From assembly GCA_002450905.1 (NCBI GenBank), contig DKAT01000049.1:1-64000 (forward strand): a stretch of DNA of 64,000 nucleotides, given 5' to 3'. A program made the translations under genes and the position numbers. Numbering within the stretch: position 1 is the stretch's first letter; each line of letters begins with the position of its first letter. The notes below the pieces were generated by a model. That model ran no database searches. It saw only the letters and a list, made by a program, of their open reading frames with translations, and was not told the origin of the DNA. This DNA is from Spirochaetia bacterium UBA6919. GTDB taxonomy: Bacteria; Spirochaetota; UBA6919. Below, piece after piece: positions 1 through 9,654 of this stretch.

Positions 1-1
1 G

Positions 2-2240
2 AATCCCATAAAGGAAAGTTATTCTACGTCGTTTACATCTCTTGATATTGCAGACGTTACTCCTCCCACACTGTCCTCATCGTGTAATCAATCGGGAGCA
101 AGTTGTGTAGCTGCATCATGGTCCATAAGTCCAGTGAGTGCCATTCAGTTTAATTTCAGTGAACCCATGCTACCCGCAAGTGTGAACTCAGGATTCAGTT
201 TCACCGTGAATGGGAGTCCTGCGACATACGCTCCTACATGGAGTAATAACAATCAGACAGTTGTGTACACCTTCTCGAATCTGAGTAGTGGAACCGCCAT
301 CATTAACTTAACCAATACGGCTACAGATGCCAGTGGGAATGCTCTCAGTAAAACCATTACTAATCAGACATTCACCATAGGTGCAGGGAATATTATTGAT
401 TATACGGTGAGTACTACAAATTTTCCAGCTAATGGATCACCAAATGCTGCTTTCAGTGGAAGGTTCACTATACAAAATACAGGGATCATTAACGGAGCTA
501 ATACCGTAAATTGGAGCGTTGTCCGATCCACTAATACTACATTAGGAGATGGGGATGATGTTACGGTGCAAACGGGGACCCAACCTGCATTAAATGGGGG
601 AGCCACATCACCGACCATTAATTACAGCGGAACCTGACCTGTAACCCCTGGAACTTATTATCTATTTATTGTTCTGAACGCTACGGATGATGGGAATACC
701 AGTAATAATAAATATATTTCTTCGATAATACCTGTTGGAGTGCCTGATTATAATATCTCAACAAGTAATTTTCCCACAGGGGGTACGGCTGGAACGGCTT
801 ATAGTGGTAATTTTGTGATAACAAATGGTGGAACATTAAATGGAAGTTCGACGATTACATGGAATGTCTATCTATCTACTAATAGTACGTATGATATAGG
901 GGATACCTTAATCCAATCAGGAACAACACCAGCGAGCAATGTGGGTATGTCCTCCCCAACAATTACTTATAATGGGATCTGGCCTGTTGCACCGGATAGT
1001 TATTATATTATTCTCGTGATTTCCGCTACAGACGATACCAATACAGGGAATAATACGAGGGTCTCCAGTGCATTAACGGTTGGAGTAGCGGATTACACGA
1101 TAACAACGCCGTCCTTCCCGACCTATGGGCTAATTAACAACACCATCAACGGTAATTTTATTATAACCAATACAGGGGGGGACATCCGGGGCTCAACCCA
1201 TCACATGGAAGGTCTATATGTCCAATGATAATATATTGGATGGGGGTGATACGCTGATTGATACCAACACCCACACACCTCTTGCTACTGGTGTATTGTC
1301 CACTTCAATTAATTATTCAGGGACCTGGCCCAGAATCTATTCCCAGAAGTATCTGATTATTCAGGTTACCACCCTGGATGACGGGAATCCCTATAACAAC
1401 ACGAATGCATCCAGTATAATCACAGTCTATGAAGGGGTTGTAGCCAATCCAACTTTTAATATCGCCAGTGGATCTTATAATGCAAGTAAGTCAGTGACTA
1501 TCAGCATGACAACTCCAGGAGCTTCGATACGATATACCGACGATGGAAGTAATCCCACATCTACAACAGGGAGTATATATGGCTCTCCTGTGACGGTGAC
1601 ATCCCCGGCAACTGTCCTGAGTAAATCCACCACACTGAAAGCCATTGTCTACAGGGCGAACTGGATGGATTCCTCTGTCTCAGAAAATAACTATACCCTC
1701 ACGATCAAGAAAATCTGTTTCAATACAAATAAGGAGAGGAACGATGAAATCTATATCATGAATGACGACCTGACCGGATTAACTCGACTGACAAATGATC
1801 CTAATAATAATCAAATATGTGTAATCTCTAAAGATGGTCAATATATATACTCAACACGTCTTGGAAGTAGTTATTATGATATTTATAGAATGAATTTGGA
1901 TGGCACAGATATGACTAATATTACCAATTCAGGTTCGAGTAGTGAAAACTTTGCTAGCATATCTCCAGATGGTTCGAAAATTGTTTTTGAAGAACAAGTT
2001 GGTATTTATCATGAGATATATATCATGAATTCAGATGGGAGTGGCAGATGGAACCCGACTGGTGATCTAATAAATGCTACTAAATACCAACCTAGTTTCT
2101 CTCCGGATGGTACTAAGATCTATTATTCATCCGATCGAATGGGATCCACTGAAATCTTTCGGATGAATATTGATGGATCCAATGTGGAACAGATTACATT
2201 CTTTAATGCAACGACACATGCTCCTAATCATGGTCAGTAA
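2..2240 (+). pseudogene. Broken multidomain surface/secreted protein (Ig-like, CARDB-like, chitobiase-C-like, PD40), 5' end outside window
   Basis: The reading frame is already open at base 2, so the gene begins upstream. Read through its lesions it encodes, in order, a bacterial Ig-like domain (about 100-390), three CARDB-like beta repeats of about 115 residues each (from about 400, 745 and 1090), a chitobiase C-terminal-like domain (about 1440-1700) and TolB/PD40-type beta-propeller repeats with SPDG motifs (about 1710-2220). Two lesions break it: an in-frame TGA at 635-637, where the sister repeats have Trp, and a +1 shift at a G7 tract (1175-1181). After the shift the expected repeat sequence (ITWKVYMSND) resumes in the next frame. 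Such modules are typical of large exported adhesin-like or cell-surface proteins; the ligand is unknown. It overlaps the convergent truA by 17 bases. It is either a decaying gene or a gene carrying assembly errors. Confidence 0.75.
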
Positions 2241-3003
2241 TGTGCTGACCCACGGTTAATATGTTTTCAGGATACCATACCTTGTTTAAATACAAGCCAT
2301 GCGGTGGTGCAGTGGGATAGTGATGATTTTGACTATACAATTCTAATACAGTTCTCATTTGTTCCGGGGGATTTTTTTTATGATTGATATAGAGAACTGT
2401 ACCAATAATTTTTCGTACCATTTTTCTAAGAAATCCATTAGCACGAATTGTAATAGAAATAATTTTATCTTGTTGCTCCACTAGGATTTTATTGATAGTC
2501 CTGATTTTACTCTTGGTTTCATCGTCTTTTATAGTAAAACTTGAAAAATCATGTGTGCCTTCGAGATAGCCTAATGATTTGTTTATCTGTTCAATATCTA
2601 TATCATTTTTAACTAAGTGATAGTACATTCTTTTAAAGGGTGGGCATAGATTATCATTATAAATAAGATATATATATTCTCTCTGTGTGGCTGAGAATCG
2701 GGCATGGAATTCATCCGATACTTCTTCAAATTGATTAATACGGATATCATTTGGTAAATAAGAATTCATCGCAAGAAATAGATTTTTTAAGGGGAGAGGG
2801 TTATTTGTTTTAAAGTTGGCTACCTGACCTGTCGCATGGACTCCGGTATCTGTTCTTCCTGAACCAATGAGATTTATATTTTCCTGTAGGATGATAGATA
2901 ATTTTTTTTCAATGGTTTGTTGAACTGTTGGGTGCTTTAATTGTTTTTGCCATCCGTAATAATTTGTCCCATCGTATTGAATAATCAGTTTAATATTTCT
3001 CAT
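2224..3003 (-). CDS. truA: tRNA pseudouridine(38-40) synthase TruA
   Basis: It converts uridines 38-40 in the anticodon arm of tRNAs to pseudouridine. The 259-residue protein has the TruA N-terminus (IQYDGTNYYGWQKQ) and the catalytic-Asp motif SGRTDTGVHATGQ near residue 50; the length is normal for the family. The ATG overlaps the stop of the upstream DUF2225 gene by one base (TAATG on the minus strand), which suggests translational coupling. It is the last gene of the minus-strand run that contains cdaA and cdaR. Confidence 0.96.
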   Translation of the reverse strand: MRNIKLIIQYDGTNYYGWQKQLKHPTVQQTIEKKLSIILQENINLIGSGRTDTGVHATGQVANFKTNNPLPLKNLFLAMNSYLPNDIRINQFEEVSDEFHARFSATQREYIYLIYNDNLCPPFKRMYYHLVKNDIDIEQINKSLGYLEGTHDFSSFTIKDDETKSKIRTINKILVEQQDKIISITIRANGFLRKMVRKIIGTVLYINHKKNPPEQMRTVLELYSQNHHYPTAPPHGLYLNKVWYPENILTVGQHITDHD

Positions 3004-3878
3004 TAAGAGATGCTTCTGCCAAGAACTTCTTCCAGACCCTTTAATCGGTCATTAATTTGTGTAAATAAGTCTTTAGCCATATCTAATATTGCAGTGGGTT
3101 TGTCTTTACTGGCTTTCCCAAGTCCAAATAATTTACTAATTGTTCTTTTCGATTTAATATAGATTTCTGCCTGTATTTCTGGGTCTTTTTGAAGGAAACC
3201 CATTTTGTAATTTAGCAAACTTGCCATATACAACATTCCGTCATACCCGAAATTTTTATCGATATCAGGTCCATAATTCTTAACGTTATCAATAATTTCC
3301 TTTCCAGTTTGAGAATATTCAACAGCTAACTGATAGAAATAGGCTGATTTTTTATAAAAGATATCTCTGATATATCCAAATTTATGATCTTTTGTCTCCT
3401 CGGTAAGATCCTGGAGAACCCAAGAAGCCCTGATGGACGAAAAAGCCTTTTTTAATGTGGGAGCATATCTTTTATCAAAGAAAGAATAACAGGTAACAGA
3501 GAGGATATAACTAGCTGCACCATGAATTAAAGTCCGATCATCATCGAAATTGATATTTGGGAATAATTGATTTATACGATTTTTTCTCTCCTCCTTATTT
3601 TCTAACAAATTTGTTTTTACATCTTTTATGGGGGCGGAGAAATCTTCCTGATAACTTGTATAATAACAATCAGGGCAGACTGTTAAAGTATAGATTAATG
3701 GGTATATTGTGCCAAATTTAGAATTTTCCTGGTATGTGCGTCTTAATTCATCGGTTAAATCTCCTGCGATAAGTCTACCTCTACCAGTAAATAATTCTTC
3801 TCTGTAGAATTCATGATGGCATACTGGGCAAGTTGTAGGATTTTTTTGTCTAAAAGTAATTTTTAATTCATTTTCCAT
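3003..3878 (-). CDS. DUF2225 family protein (putative zinc-binding)
   Basis: A cytoplasmic protein of about 291 residues with two cysteine pairs near the N-terminus (CPVCHHEF and CPDCYYTSY), the expected pattern of DUF2225 proteins, which are common in spirochaetes and Firmicutes. The remainder looks helical and TPR-like. The biochemical function is unknown. I chose the ATG at 3878; a TTG four codons upstream (3890) is possible, and neither has a strong ribosome site. It lies 17 bases after cdaR and overlaps truA by one base, so it is co-transcribed with the c-di-AMP genes. Confidence 0.8.
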   Translation of the reverse strand: MENELKITFRQKNPTTCPVCHHEFYREELFTGRGRLIAGDLTDELRRTYQENSKFGTIYPLIYTLTVCPDCYYTSYQEDFSAPIKDVKTNLLENKEERKNRINQLFPNINFDDDRTLIHGAASYILSVTCYSFFDKRYAPTLKKAFSSIRASWVLQDLTEETKDHKFGYIRDIFYKKSAYFYQLAVEYSQTGKEIIDNVKNYGPDIDKNFGYDGMLYMASLLNYKMGFLQKDPEIQAEIYIKSKRTISKLFGLGKASKDKPTAILDMAKDLFTQINDRLKGLEEVLGRSIS

Positions 3879-3895
3879 ACTAATAACCAAATAAT

Positions 3896-4852
3896 CTATT
3901 CTTCAATTCTTTTTAATTTAACTTTAAGAGATTTAGGGGCAAAATCAACTACCGTAGTATCTTGAATTTCCTGGGGAGTTACCTGGACTTCGTAAGTACC
4001 CGGTTTTGAGATATCAATAAGATTTATATATGCCCTTAGTTTACTGCTATCAATTTTATTAATTACACGGTAAGGGCCCTTATATTTAATATACTCAAGT
4101 TTGAGATTTTTTTCAACAAGTACCAGGGGAGATGAGAAATTTTCCTTTTTCTGTACAACTACGACATCTGTAATTATCACTTCACCTATACCACGATCAA
4201 CGATGATTTTATAATTTATATTTTTATGGTTTAATAATTTAACTTCATTGGGCAATTTTGCAAGTTGTACTGAGCCTTTATTGTCATTTTTTAAATTATT
4301 TAGAGATTTGAATTCTGTTGTGATGGAATGTATATTATTTAGAATGCTCTCTGGTCCCTGGATGAGAACTTGTTTTGGTTCAAATTCAGTTTTTATTATC
4401 ATAAAATCAGGTATTGCGGTTGCTTTAATATTTAAAGATACATCAATCATCTTTTGTATGATTTTTTGGAAGGTGATGTGAATAACATCCTTTTCAGGTG
4501 AGATTCGTATTTTAGAAAGAAGTTTATTTATAGTTGGATCGACAGCAAGATGCAATTTATATTCATGGGGTCCAGATTTAGCATTTTTTAGATCAACCAT
4601 AAATTTTAAATGCCTTTGATTATTTATAGCGTTTTTGACAAATTCCTTTTTGCCTGAAACTTCAGATAACATTACTTCATTTGAAAAATTATAATCAGCA
4701 AATTTATCTTTGGGTTTATTTTGAAATTCAATTGGAATAATAATTCGTTCTGTAATTCTATCGAGATTGAAAACATAATACCATAAGAGACTTGCAATAA
4801 TAATAGATGTGATCCTCGCAATCCAAGGGGTAAATCTTGAATAATCTTTCAT
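3896..4852 (-). CDS. cdaR: YbbR-domain protein, CdaA regulator CdaR
   Basis: A membrane-anchored protein of 318 residues with one transmembrane segment at about residues 12-30 and extracytoplasmic YbbR repeats behind it (pieces such as VLIQGPESILNNI and YEVQVTPQEI). In Firmicutes the gene after cdaA encodes this partner, which binds the cyclase and modulates c-di-AMP synthesis. The start overlaps the cdaA stop by four bases (ATGA), which supports coupled translation. The repeats are divergent in sequence; the call rests on fold-type motifs and on gene order. Confidence 0.85.
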   Translation of the reverse strand: MKDYSRFTPWIARITSIIIASLLWYYVFNLDRITERIIIPIEFQNKPKDKFADYNFSNEVMLSEVSGKKEFVKNAINNQRHLKFMVDLKNAKSGPHEYKLHLAVDPTINKLLSKIRISPEKDVIHITFQKIIQKMIDVSLNIKATAIPDFMIIKTEFEPKQVLIQGPESILNNIHSITTEFKSLNNLKNDNKGSVQLAKLPNEVKLLNHKNINYKIIVDRGIGEVIITDVVVVQKKENFSSPLVLVEKNLKLEYIKYKGPYRVINKIDSSKLRAYINLIDISKPGTYEVQVTPQEIQDTTVVDFAPKSLKVKLKRIEE

Positions 4853-5808
4853 TTTTTAGAACCTTTTGAAGTTTCAGAGAAGATTTCTATTTTATTTGAT
4901 TGATTTTTTTCCTCATTTTGAATATTGACTGGTTTATCTTTTATCTTTATTTTCTTTTTATTCTGTTTTTTAAAGACGTTTATGCTTTCTTTCAATTTGA
5001 AAACCATCATTTCCATATTAAGATTTTTGTATTTATTAATTTTATCTGAATTAAATAAGAATCGACTGAGTGTACTTATGAAACGGTCTTTTGACAGATC
5101 ATAATATAATTTTCCCAGGTGGGTAATAGAGACTTTTCCATTTTCTTCGGAAACCACTACAATCACAGCATCTGTTTCTTCTGACAAACCAATTGCTGCT
5201 CTGTGTCTTGTCCCGAATATCTTACTAAGATCCGTCCGCTCTGTCAGAGGGAGCAAACACGCTGCTGCCGATATTCTATTTTCGGATATAATCATAGCCC
5301 CATCGTGGAGAGGATTCTTAGGAACAAATATCGATTCTATTAATTCCTTAGAAATTATGGAGTCTAGCTGGACCCCTTTTTCGATAATACCTCCAAGAGG
5401 TGTGTTTCTTGTAATTACAATCAGTGCTCCTATATTTTTTTCAGCCATGGAATAAACAGCATTGGGAAGGACATCTAATATTTCTTGTTCCTGTCTTGAG
5501 AATAAATTACTGATGAGAGGGGTTTTTTCACCCAATTTCATTACAATACGGCGTAGTTCTGTTTGGAAAACAACTATAAATGCAAACACAGACCATTTTA
5601 AGGCCTGTTCGTATAACCAGAGGAAGGTATTTAATTCAAGAAGATTTGCGATGAAATAGGTTCCCACAAGGATTATGAACATTATCACAACCCCTTTCAG
5701 GATTTGGATAGATCGTGTTCCTGAAATGGCTTTGTATATGGAATAGATAATGAAGGCTACTATGGAAATATCTATTATAGTTATAATAATTTCTTTGAAA
5801 TCATTCAT
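4849..5808 (-). CDS. cdaA: Membrane-bound diadenylate cyclase CdaA
   Basis: It makes cyclic di-AMP from two ATP. The 319-residue protein has about three N-terminal membrane segments (roughly 8-27, 38-56 and 70-82) followed by a DAC/DisA_N domain with both active-site motifs: DGA at 169-171 and RHR at 201-203. The C-terminal tail after about residue 270 is Lys-rich and looks disordered. It is followed directly by cdaR, the conserved pairing. c-di-AMP usually controls potassium and osmolyte balance and cell-wall homeostasis; the targets in this organism are not visible here. Confidence 0.95.
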   Translation of the reverse strand: MNDFKEIIITIIDISIVAFIIYSIYKAISGTRSIQILKGVVIMFIILVGTYFIANLLELNTFLWLYEQALKWSVFAFIVVFQTELRRIVMKLGEKTPLISNLFSRQEQEILDVLPNAVYSMAEKNIGALIVITRNTPLGGIIEKGVQLDSIISKELIESIFVPKNPLHDGAMIISENRISAAACLLPLTERTDLSKIFGTRHRAAIGLSEETDAVIVVVSEENGKVSITHLGKLYYDLSKDRFISTLSRFLFNSDKINKYKNLNMEMMVFKLKESINVFKKQNKKKIKIKDKPVNIQNEEKNQSNKIEIFSETSKGSKK

Positions 5809-5823
5809 CTGCTTATCAAAAGT

Positions 5824-6738
5824 TTAATTATTTTTTAAAGTAGTATTTATATTGTATGTATAACCATCCGTTGATACTTTAATGGTTCCATGAATATCTG
5901 TGCGATATATGGGTATACCTAATTTCTTATATCTTTTTAAGGTATCTGGTGATGGATGATTAAATATATTTTTTTTCCCACAAGATATGAACACCGCTCG
6001 AGGCTGAACTGCATGTATAAATTCCAAAGTATTTGAAGTATCGCTTCCATGATGAGGTGATTTTAGGAATGTTGATCGCAAATTATTATTATGTCCTAAA
6101 ATCTCATACTCAGTCTCCTTTTCAATATCACCTGGGAAGAGAAAGCTGATATTTTTATACACCATTCGGATTACAATAGAATTGCTATTGGCATCACTTC
6201 GGGTGTGTTTCATAATTCTTTTAGGGGATATAACTTCAAAACTCACGTTCTCCATATTCCACTTGAGACCATTTCTAACGATTTGATAAGGAATATTTTT
6301 TTTATCGACCAAAATAAGTATATTTTCATATATTTTTGAAGCAAAGGCATATCCGGGGTCAAATATTTTTCTTACAGGTATTTTAAGGATAATCTTTTTT
6401 AATCCTCCAATGTGGTCAAGGTGGGGATGACTTATTACGAAAAGATCGATTTTTTTTATTTTAGAAGACTTGAGAAATGGATAAATACCTTTTTTTTGTG
6501 AATTATTATATGATGAATATTTTACGAAGGGACCTGCATCAATCATCACATTTTTTTTCCCAAAAAGATCTATATAAATTGCATCCCCCTGTCCGACATT
6601 GACAATATAGACTACAAGTGGTTTTTTACTATATGAAGGGAGTTTGTTGGCATGGATAGATTGGTTATTTGTCCAGAAGAGTGTTGTAATGAATAAACTA
6701 ATTATAAAATGTTTTTGTAATGAGTAAATTACCTTCAT
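5824..6738 (-). CDS. ComEC/Rec2-type metallo-beta-lactamase-fold hydrolase, exported
   Basis: A 304-residue protein with a hydrophobic N-terminal segment (about residues 10-28, probable signal peptide or anchor) followed by a metallo-beta-lactamase fold. The metal ligands are visible as HPHLDHIGG, with a second His at SPHHGSDTSN and an Asp at FPGDIE. It matches the isolated hydrolase domain of ComEC, without the channel part. In ComEC this domain is thought to degrade one strand of incoming DNA; stand-alone versions are of unknown role. It lies 15 bases upstream of cdaA and two bases after the UPF0164 gene. Confidence 0.85.
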   Translation of the reverse strand: MKVIYSLQKHFIISLFITTLFWTNNQSIHANKLPSYSKKPLVVYIVNVGQGDAIYIDLFGKKNVMIDAGPFVKYSSYNNSQKKGIYPFLKSSKIKKIDLFVISHPHLDHIGGLKKIILKIPVRKIFDPGYAFASKIYENILILVDKKNIPYQIVRNGLKWNMENVSFEVISPKRIMKHTRSDANSNSIVIRMVYKNISFLFPGDIEKETEYEILGHNNNLRSTFLKSPHHGSDTSNTLEFIHAVQPRAVFISCGKKNIFNHPSPDTLKRYKKLGIPIYRTDIHGTIKVSTDGYTYNINTTLKNN

Positions 6739-6739
6739 A

Positions 6740-7768
6740 TTAATAGAGTGGTATTTCTACTGTAAATAATAAATTTGTGTTGTTCCAATTTAATTCAGAA
6801 AAAGATCCTGTTAGATCAAACTTAATCCGGGCTATTTTTAATGTAAATCCAGCACCTATAAATCCGCCCCCATAACCGATATTGAAAAAAAGTTCATCCT
6901 GAAACTCTTTTTTGGGTTTGGTTACCTGTGAGAGATCTTGTTTTTCCAAATCCTGTATTTTATTGAAACCAAAATCTACTTTTCCTTTCCCTTGCCATAA
7001 CTTAAGATAAGTACCAATACGGAAAACCGCTTTATCAGAGATACTCAGATTTTTATCTATTTGGAAAGAAATTACAAATGCAGGGGATTGTATTGATAAA
7101 CCGATTTTCAAAACACGATCAAAATATGTTAGTTTACCACGACTATCGAATTTTTCTACAGTAAATGCATCCTGTAACATAGCTCCTGCAACAAGAAATA
7201 GTTTTCCAAACAAATTGATATTCGACTTGAGTGCAAGATCTATTCCACCACCAAGACCATTTTCTGACACCATTTTATCCATGATGAATTTTCCGTTTAA
7301 TCCGATACTAAAACTATCAATCTTTCCAAAACGTTTTGCAATACTCACATATCCTATTCCACTGTTGGGCATTGACGTCCCTGTATTACTCCCGGTTGAA
7401 TCATATAATTTAATACCTGGAAATGCCATAAATCTTGTTGAAACACCGAATGCCCAGGAACCATCTTCCCCTGGGGAATGAATGAAAGATAATGCACCTG
7501 AATATCTATTAAAAGGATTTTTTTGGGTATGTATAGATAAATAAGACCAGGATAAATTAGCCAACCCAGCCGGATTATAATAAAATGCACTGGAATCATC
7601 TGCAATACCAACAAAAGCCTCACCAAGAGCAACAGGTCTTGCTCCCAAAGGAGTTTTTGAAAGTTCTCCTGCTCCTGTTGTGTTGTTAGAAAACAACTTT
7701 CCTGAATAACAAACCAATACCCCTGCAAGGATTATTGATAAAATATAATTCTTAATACTGTGTGTCAT
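6740..7768 (-). CDS. UPF0164/PorV-like outer-membrane beta-barrel protein
   Basis: A 342-residue protein with a signal peptide (about 1-28) and the family signature near the mature N-terminus: GARPVALGEAFVGIADD followed by YYNPAGLANL. The rest alternates polar and hydrophobic residues, as expected for an outer-membrane barrel, and ends in a beta strand. UPF0164 proteins are expanded in spirochaetes and are related to PorV/FadL-type barrels. The substrate is unknown. It lies 10 bases after the lipoprotein gene in the same transcript. Confidence 0.82.
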   Translation of the reverse strand: MTHSIKNYILSIILAGVLVCYSGKLFSNNTTGAGELSKTPLGARPVALGEAFVGIADDSSAFYYNPAGLANLSWSYLSIHTQKNPFNRYSGALSFIHSPGEDGSWAFGVSTRFMAFPGIKLYDSTGSNTGTSMPNSGIGYVSIAKRFGKIDSFSIGLNGKFIMDKMVSENGLGGGIDLALKSNINLFGKLFLVAGAMLQDAFTVEKFDSRGKLTYFDRVLKIGLSIQSPAFVISFQIDKNLSISDKAVFRIGTYLKLWQGKGKVDFGFNKIQDLEKQDLSQVTKPKKEFQDELFFNIGYGGGFIGAGFTLKIARIKFDLTGSFSELNWNNTNLLFTVEIPLY

Positions 7769-7778
7769 AATTAATTCA

Positions 7779-8165
7779 CTAATTGATAATTATTTCAACT
7801 GTCTTCTCATCGGAATAAGTCCCACCAATTGTTGCTGTAGCATAATAAATCCCTGGTGATACTGTTTGACCACTATTATTTTCTCCACTCCAGGGGATAT
7901 CTAGATTACTTCCTGTTAAATAAATCCCTACTGTTGTTGAGTAGCTCCAGATTTCTTCCTTATTATAATTATAAATCTTTATACTCACAGGGCTTGAGCT
8001 ATTCATTGTTGAATTAGTTAAACTAACACGAAACTTAGCGTTAGCACTACTGGTTGCATTATAGGGATTTGGATACATATAGAAATCGGATATCACATTC
8101 TGATCCTCAGTAGCACAGGAACTCATTAAAAATAAAATACTCAAGAATATCAAAATATAATTCAT
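7779..8165 (-). CDS. Small lipoprotein with FlgD-Ig-like domain
   Basis: A 128-residue protein. Residues 1-17 form a lipoprotein signal ending in a lipobox-like LMSSC, so the mature protein should be acylated on Cys17. The remainder is one FlgD_ig-like beta sandwich: YPNPYN near the start, IPWSGENNSGQTVSPGIYY in the middle and a closing strand. Such domains often end secreted proteins as sorting or docking modules; here it is the whole protein. It is the first gene of the minus-strand run down to truA. Confidence 0.75.
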   Translation of the reverse strand: MNYILIFLSILFLMSSCATEDQNVISDFYMYPNPYNATSSANAKFRVSLTNSTMNSSSPVSIKIYNYNKEEIWSYSTTVGIYLTGSNLDIPWSGENNSGQTVSPGIYYATATIGGTYSDEKTVEIIIN

Positions 8166-8265
8166 GCGGAGTAACCAAGATATAGATTTTCTGTAAAATA
8201 ATTTAGATATTTATACGAAAAATAGTGTATTTTATATAGTATATACCATTTTTAAAAAAAATCAA

Positions 8266-9417
8266 TTAATTCGTTATATCGGATGGGATTTTTTTCTTCT
8301 TCTGAATATAAACTACCATACCAACAGCAAATAATAACATCGCAAGACTGAGATATTGTCCCATTGTTAAACCACTAGGAACCAAGGATTGAAACTCTTT
8401 TACAAATTCAACTAAAAATCTTAATGTAAAATATGCTATAAAAAATGTATACCCTAAAATCCCTGGTGACAAGCGATCCTTATATTTCTTGCTCATATAA
8501 TATAAAATCCCAAAAACAATTAGACCATTAATCATTTCATAAATCTGACTTGGATGTCTTGGGAGACCTGATATCATACTCCGTAACTCCTCTTCCTTGA
8601 CTGCAGACATCAGACCTTTAAATTTTTCAGCGGTAAGGTTATAATAACTCATTAAATAAGATTTAAGTGTTGAGCCATCCGTTAACTGATCTTTATAATA
8701 TTTAAAAACCTTTTTGGGAATAAGATATACCGGTTCAGGTCCTTGTTTATAAGCAACAGACCAGGGTAAATCTGTAACTCGACCCACAATTTCCCCATTA
8801 ATAAAATTACCAAGACGAATAAACACCGTAGCCAACGCCATAGGCATTCCCAGTAAGTCCAGCAATTGATGAAAAGTAATATCTTTCTTCCAAACATAGA
8901 GTGCAATCGCTGTAAATCCTCCAACAACCACTCCATGACTGGCTATACCCCCATGCCATACCTTAATAATCTCCGATGGATTACTAAAATAATAATCCGG
9001 ATTATAAAATACCACATGAACAAGTCTTGCACCAACAACAATTCCTACAAGAAAATATATCATGAAATCATCAGCCATCTTTGAATCGTATCCAGCTTTG
9101 CTAAAAAGATATTTCAGGTAAACTAATCCCATAACTGCTGCTAGACCAAATAATACACCATAATAACGAATAGTTATTTCAGTAATCGGGCTGAGTTTCA
9201 CCAATAAAAATCCCAAAACAAGTCCAGTCACTAAAAAATAGACAGATTCCGTTAAAACATTTATAGTTAATTTCCTGTATCGTGCATATAAATATCGTAT
9301 CAGGAATAAAAATAAAAATCCCCCAACAACATACAACATTTCAAAATAACCAAAGTTCATATCAGGTTTAATATTAAATAAAATTGGGCTTATATCATGC
9401 TCAAATAATGGTTTCAC
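8266..9417 (-). CDS. lgt: Prolipoprotein diacylglyceryl transferase Lgt
   Basis: It transfers diacylglycerol from phosphatidylglycerol to the lipobox cysteine of prolipoproteins in the inner membrane. The family signature RLGNFINGEIVGR is present, with WHGGIASHG before it and RHPSQIYE after it. At 383 residues it is longer than typical Lgt (about 260-300). The extra length is an N-terminal membrane segment and a polar insert of about 45 residues just before RHPSQ. The start is GTG at 9415-9417 with an AGGA site 7 bases upstream. Lipoproteins in this window (7779-8165, 17265-17918) are candidate substrates. Confidence 0.94.
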   Translation of the reverse strand: MKPLFEHDISPILFNIKPDMNFGYFEMLYVVGGFLFLFLIRYLYARYRKLTINVLTESVYFLVTGLVLGFLLVKLSPITEITIRYYGVLFGLAAVMGLVYLKYLFSKAGYDSKMADDFMIYFLVGIVVGARLVHVVFYNPDYYFSNPSEIIKVWHGGIASHGVVVGGFTAIALYVWKKDITFHQLLDLLGMPMALATVFIRLGNFINGEIVGRVTDLPWSVAYKQGPEPVYLIPKKVFKYYKDQLTDGSTLKSYLMSYYNLTAEKFKGLMSAVKEEELRSMISGLPRHPSQIYEMINGLIVFGILYYMSKKYKDRLSPGILGYTFFIAYFTLRFLVEFVKEFQSLVPSGLTMGQYLSLAMLLFAVGMVVYIQKKKKIPSDITN

Positions 9418-9569
9418 ACTAAAATCCTATCCTTATAACAAAATATTATTTCCCATAATATAATGAAAAATCATCGTTTGAATAAATAAAATGATATTTT
9501 TTTTCACGTGATCTATTCAATTCACTTCAATCCATCGAATACTCAACTACAATTCATTCATACCTGATT

Positions 9570-9627
9570 GAAAATATTTTCATTTCATCATGGTATTTCT
9601 TGACATTTTTATAAAAAAATATATTTT
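9570..9627 (+). promoter_or_regulatory. Probable aspartokinase promoter with upstream palindrome
   Basis: A perfect -35 hexamer TTGACA (9600-9605) is followed after 16 bases by TATTTT (9622-9627). It starts 50 bases upstream of the aspartokinase ATG. Just upstream is a perfect 12-bp palindrome GAAAATATTTTC (9570-9581), placed where an operator could sit. The -10 match is only 4 of 6, and no regulator is identified. Confidence 0.45.
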
Positions 9628-9654
9628 CATCTAATAAAAATAATTGGACTTGTC

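Noticed and set aside
635..637. UGA recoded as Trp or selenocysteine
   Set aside because: Genes such as fliM, flhG, aroE and the dnaK-like gene end in TGA at sensible places, and the next lesion (G7) also breaks this gene.
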